A stretch of 29,814 bases of DNA, from the NCBI RefSeq assembly GCF_000524195.1, contig NW_020170510.1:179589-209402 (forward strand). The letters run 5' to 3'. A model generated the notes under the pieces. It was given only the letters and a program-made list of their open reading frames with translations, had not been told where the DNA came from and searched no databases. Below are positions 28,935-29,814 of the stretch, in pieces; positions within the stretch are counted from its first letter, which is position 1, and each line of letters begins with the position of its first letter. The stretch is from Echinococcus granulosus (lineage: Eukaryota; Platyhelminthes; Cestoda; Cyclophyllidea; Taeniidae). A program made the position numbers and the translations under genes.

Positions 28935-29814
28935 ACCACTGCTTGAACGTAGTCAAAACACTCATTGGGAATAGTTTATTTGCCGCAGAAAAAGCATGTA
29001 CAGCTGAGACGTCTTAGCAGTTATTAGGACTTGGCAAGAGCGTACACCATTTCCTTCCAGGAAAAACAGCAAACCTGATGTTCCTCTTGCCAACGAGGTA
29101 TCTAATGAACTCAGTACTACGAAGGGGGGTGAGGAGATGATACTGATTGACAGAACATCTGATAGGAAGGCAAGCTGCAGGTACTCATGCAAGAGAGGCA
29201 AATAGAACAGCTCAGGCCATGGTGACAGGAAATGGTCGCAATGGTGGCGGTGGTGATGACGGTGAAAATGAAACCTTCACAGAACAGACCATGTTCTCCT
29301 TCTACCTTCTGCAAGTTCATCATCCGGTAGATGGGAAAATTGAACAAACGAAGGAACATCTAGCCCGGTACCATCGCTGACTAAAGTAATGCTGATTATG
29401 GAGTCAAAACAACTCCATTCTTGGTACCCTACAAATGTCTAACACAGTAGTATCTCACATCCTCCCTACTTTTAAAGGTTTATCTCTTTATTCTGCTTCC
29501 TCGTCCCATCCGCCCATCAATGATCGACATTTGGATCCCCTTTTTAAAATAGAACAATAAAGCTGGGAAATAATAAAGTTCTTTTACGAGTTTTAGTATT
29601 ACCCGACGTAATAAAAGAGCAAATTTACTTCAGATATGCCATCAGAATTGTATCCTCCTGCTCTTACCTAAAAGAACCCATAAGGCTAATTTCAGTGGGT
29701 CTAGTAGAAGAACACCCTGCCCAACGAGATTAGTCTACCAGACTCGAAGCCTCACAATCAATGCCACACTTGGTTACAGACACCTGTCGAAACAGAAACA
29801 ATGAGGAACTGCAT
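28935..29814. other. Intergenic, no gene seen
   Basis: No supported gene to the end of the window. A GGT/GAT-rich patch at about 29240-29268 gives a Gly/Asp-rich stretch in a 77-codon TTG/ATG-uncertain frame, which I do not trust. Confidence 0.4.

Noticed and set aside
1..29814. CRISPR array, prophage, bacterial operon or toxin-antitoxin system
   Set aside because: No regularly spaced direct repeats, no tightly packed co-directional genes and no ribosome-binding sites; the window looks eukaryotic.

Overview
The window reads as nuclear DNA of a metazoan. Coding signal comes in scattered exons with GT..AG introns, separated by long non-coding stretches. There are AATAAA polyadenylation signals, CCAAT boxes, microsatellites and a large C2H2 zinc-finger gene. 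I see no bacterial operons, ribosome-binding sites, CRISPR array, rRNA or tRNA. A flatworm-like invertebrate is my best guess from gene style and compactness. That is inference; no single marker in the window proves it.

Layout. 1-5960 is mostly intergenic: a GGAT-type minisatellite, two copies of a 16-bp palindrome, a TATA-box candidate, and a hairpin and G-tract next to the zinc-finger gene. 5970-8432 (minus) is an intronless gene for an eight-finger C2H2 transcription factor of about 820 aa. Its upstream side (8490-9340) is CpG-rich, with a CCAAT box and alternating purine/pyrimidine tracts. 9340-16460 holds no gene I can name. It has several GC-rich promoter-like islands, two more palindrome copies, and one unexplained 159-aa ORF. 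16460-18135 holds candidate exons on both strands with good splice signals but no recognisable family.

18915-20202 (minus) is a convincing three-exon gene found by joining exons. It gives an alpha-helical protein of about 185 aa that I cannot name. 20203-23270 is AT-rich intergenic sequence. 23271-24948 (minus) is a Gln/Gly/Pro-rich protein with CxC motifs, a clear terminal exon and a probable upstream exon. 25468-25579 is a possible small plus-strand terminal exon with a poly(A) signal. 26536 is the fifth palindrome copy. 28064-28367 holds a compact candidate gene for a 63-aa protein with a hydrophobic N-terminal half and a Cys/Gly-rich C-terminal half. The rest to 29814 is unexplained.

The genes do not form an obvious pathway. 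The most unusual non-coding signal is a dispersed palindrome, GTCACNNNNNNGTGAC. It occurs five times where about 0.03 would be expected by chance, and some copies share flanks, suggesting a repeat family or a repeated protein-binding site. Four exact RRCCAATCAG (NF-Y type) sites, three of them in separate GC-rich islands, are a second enrichment.
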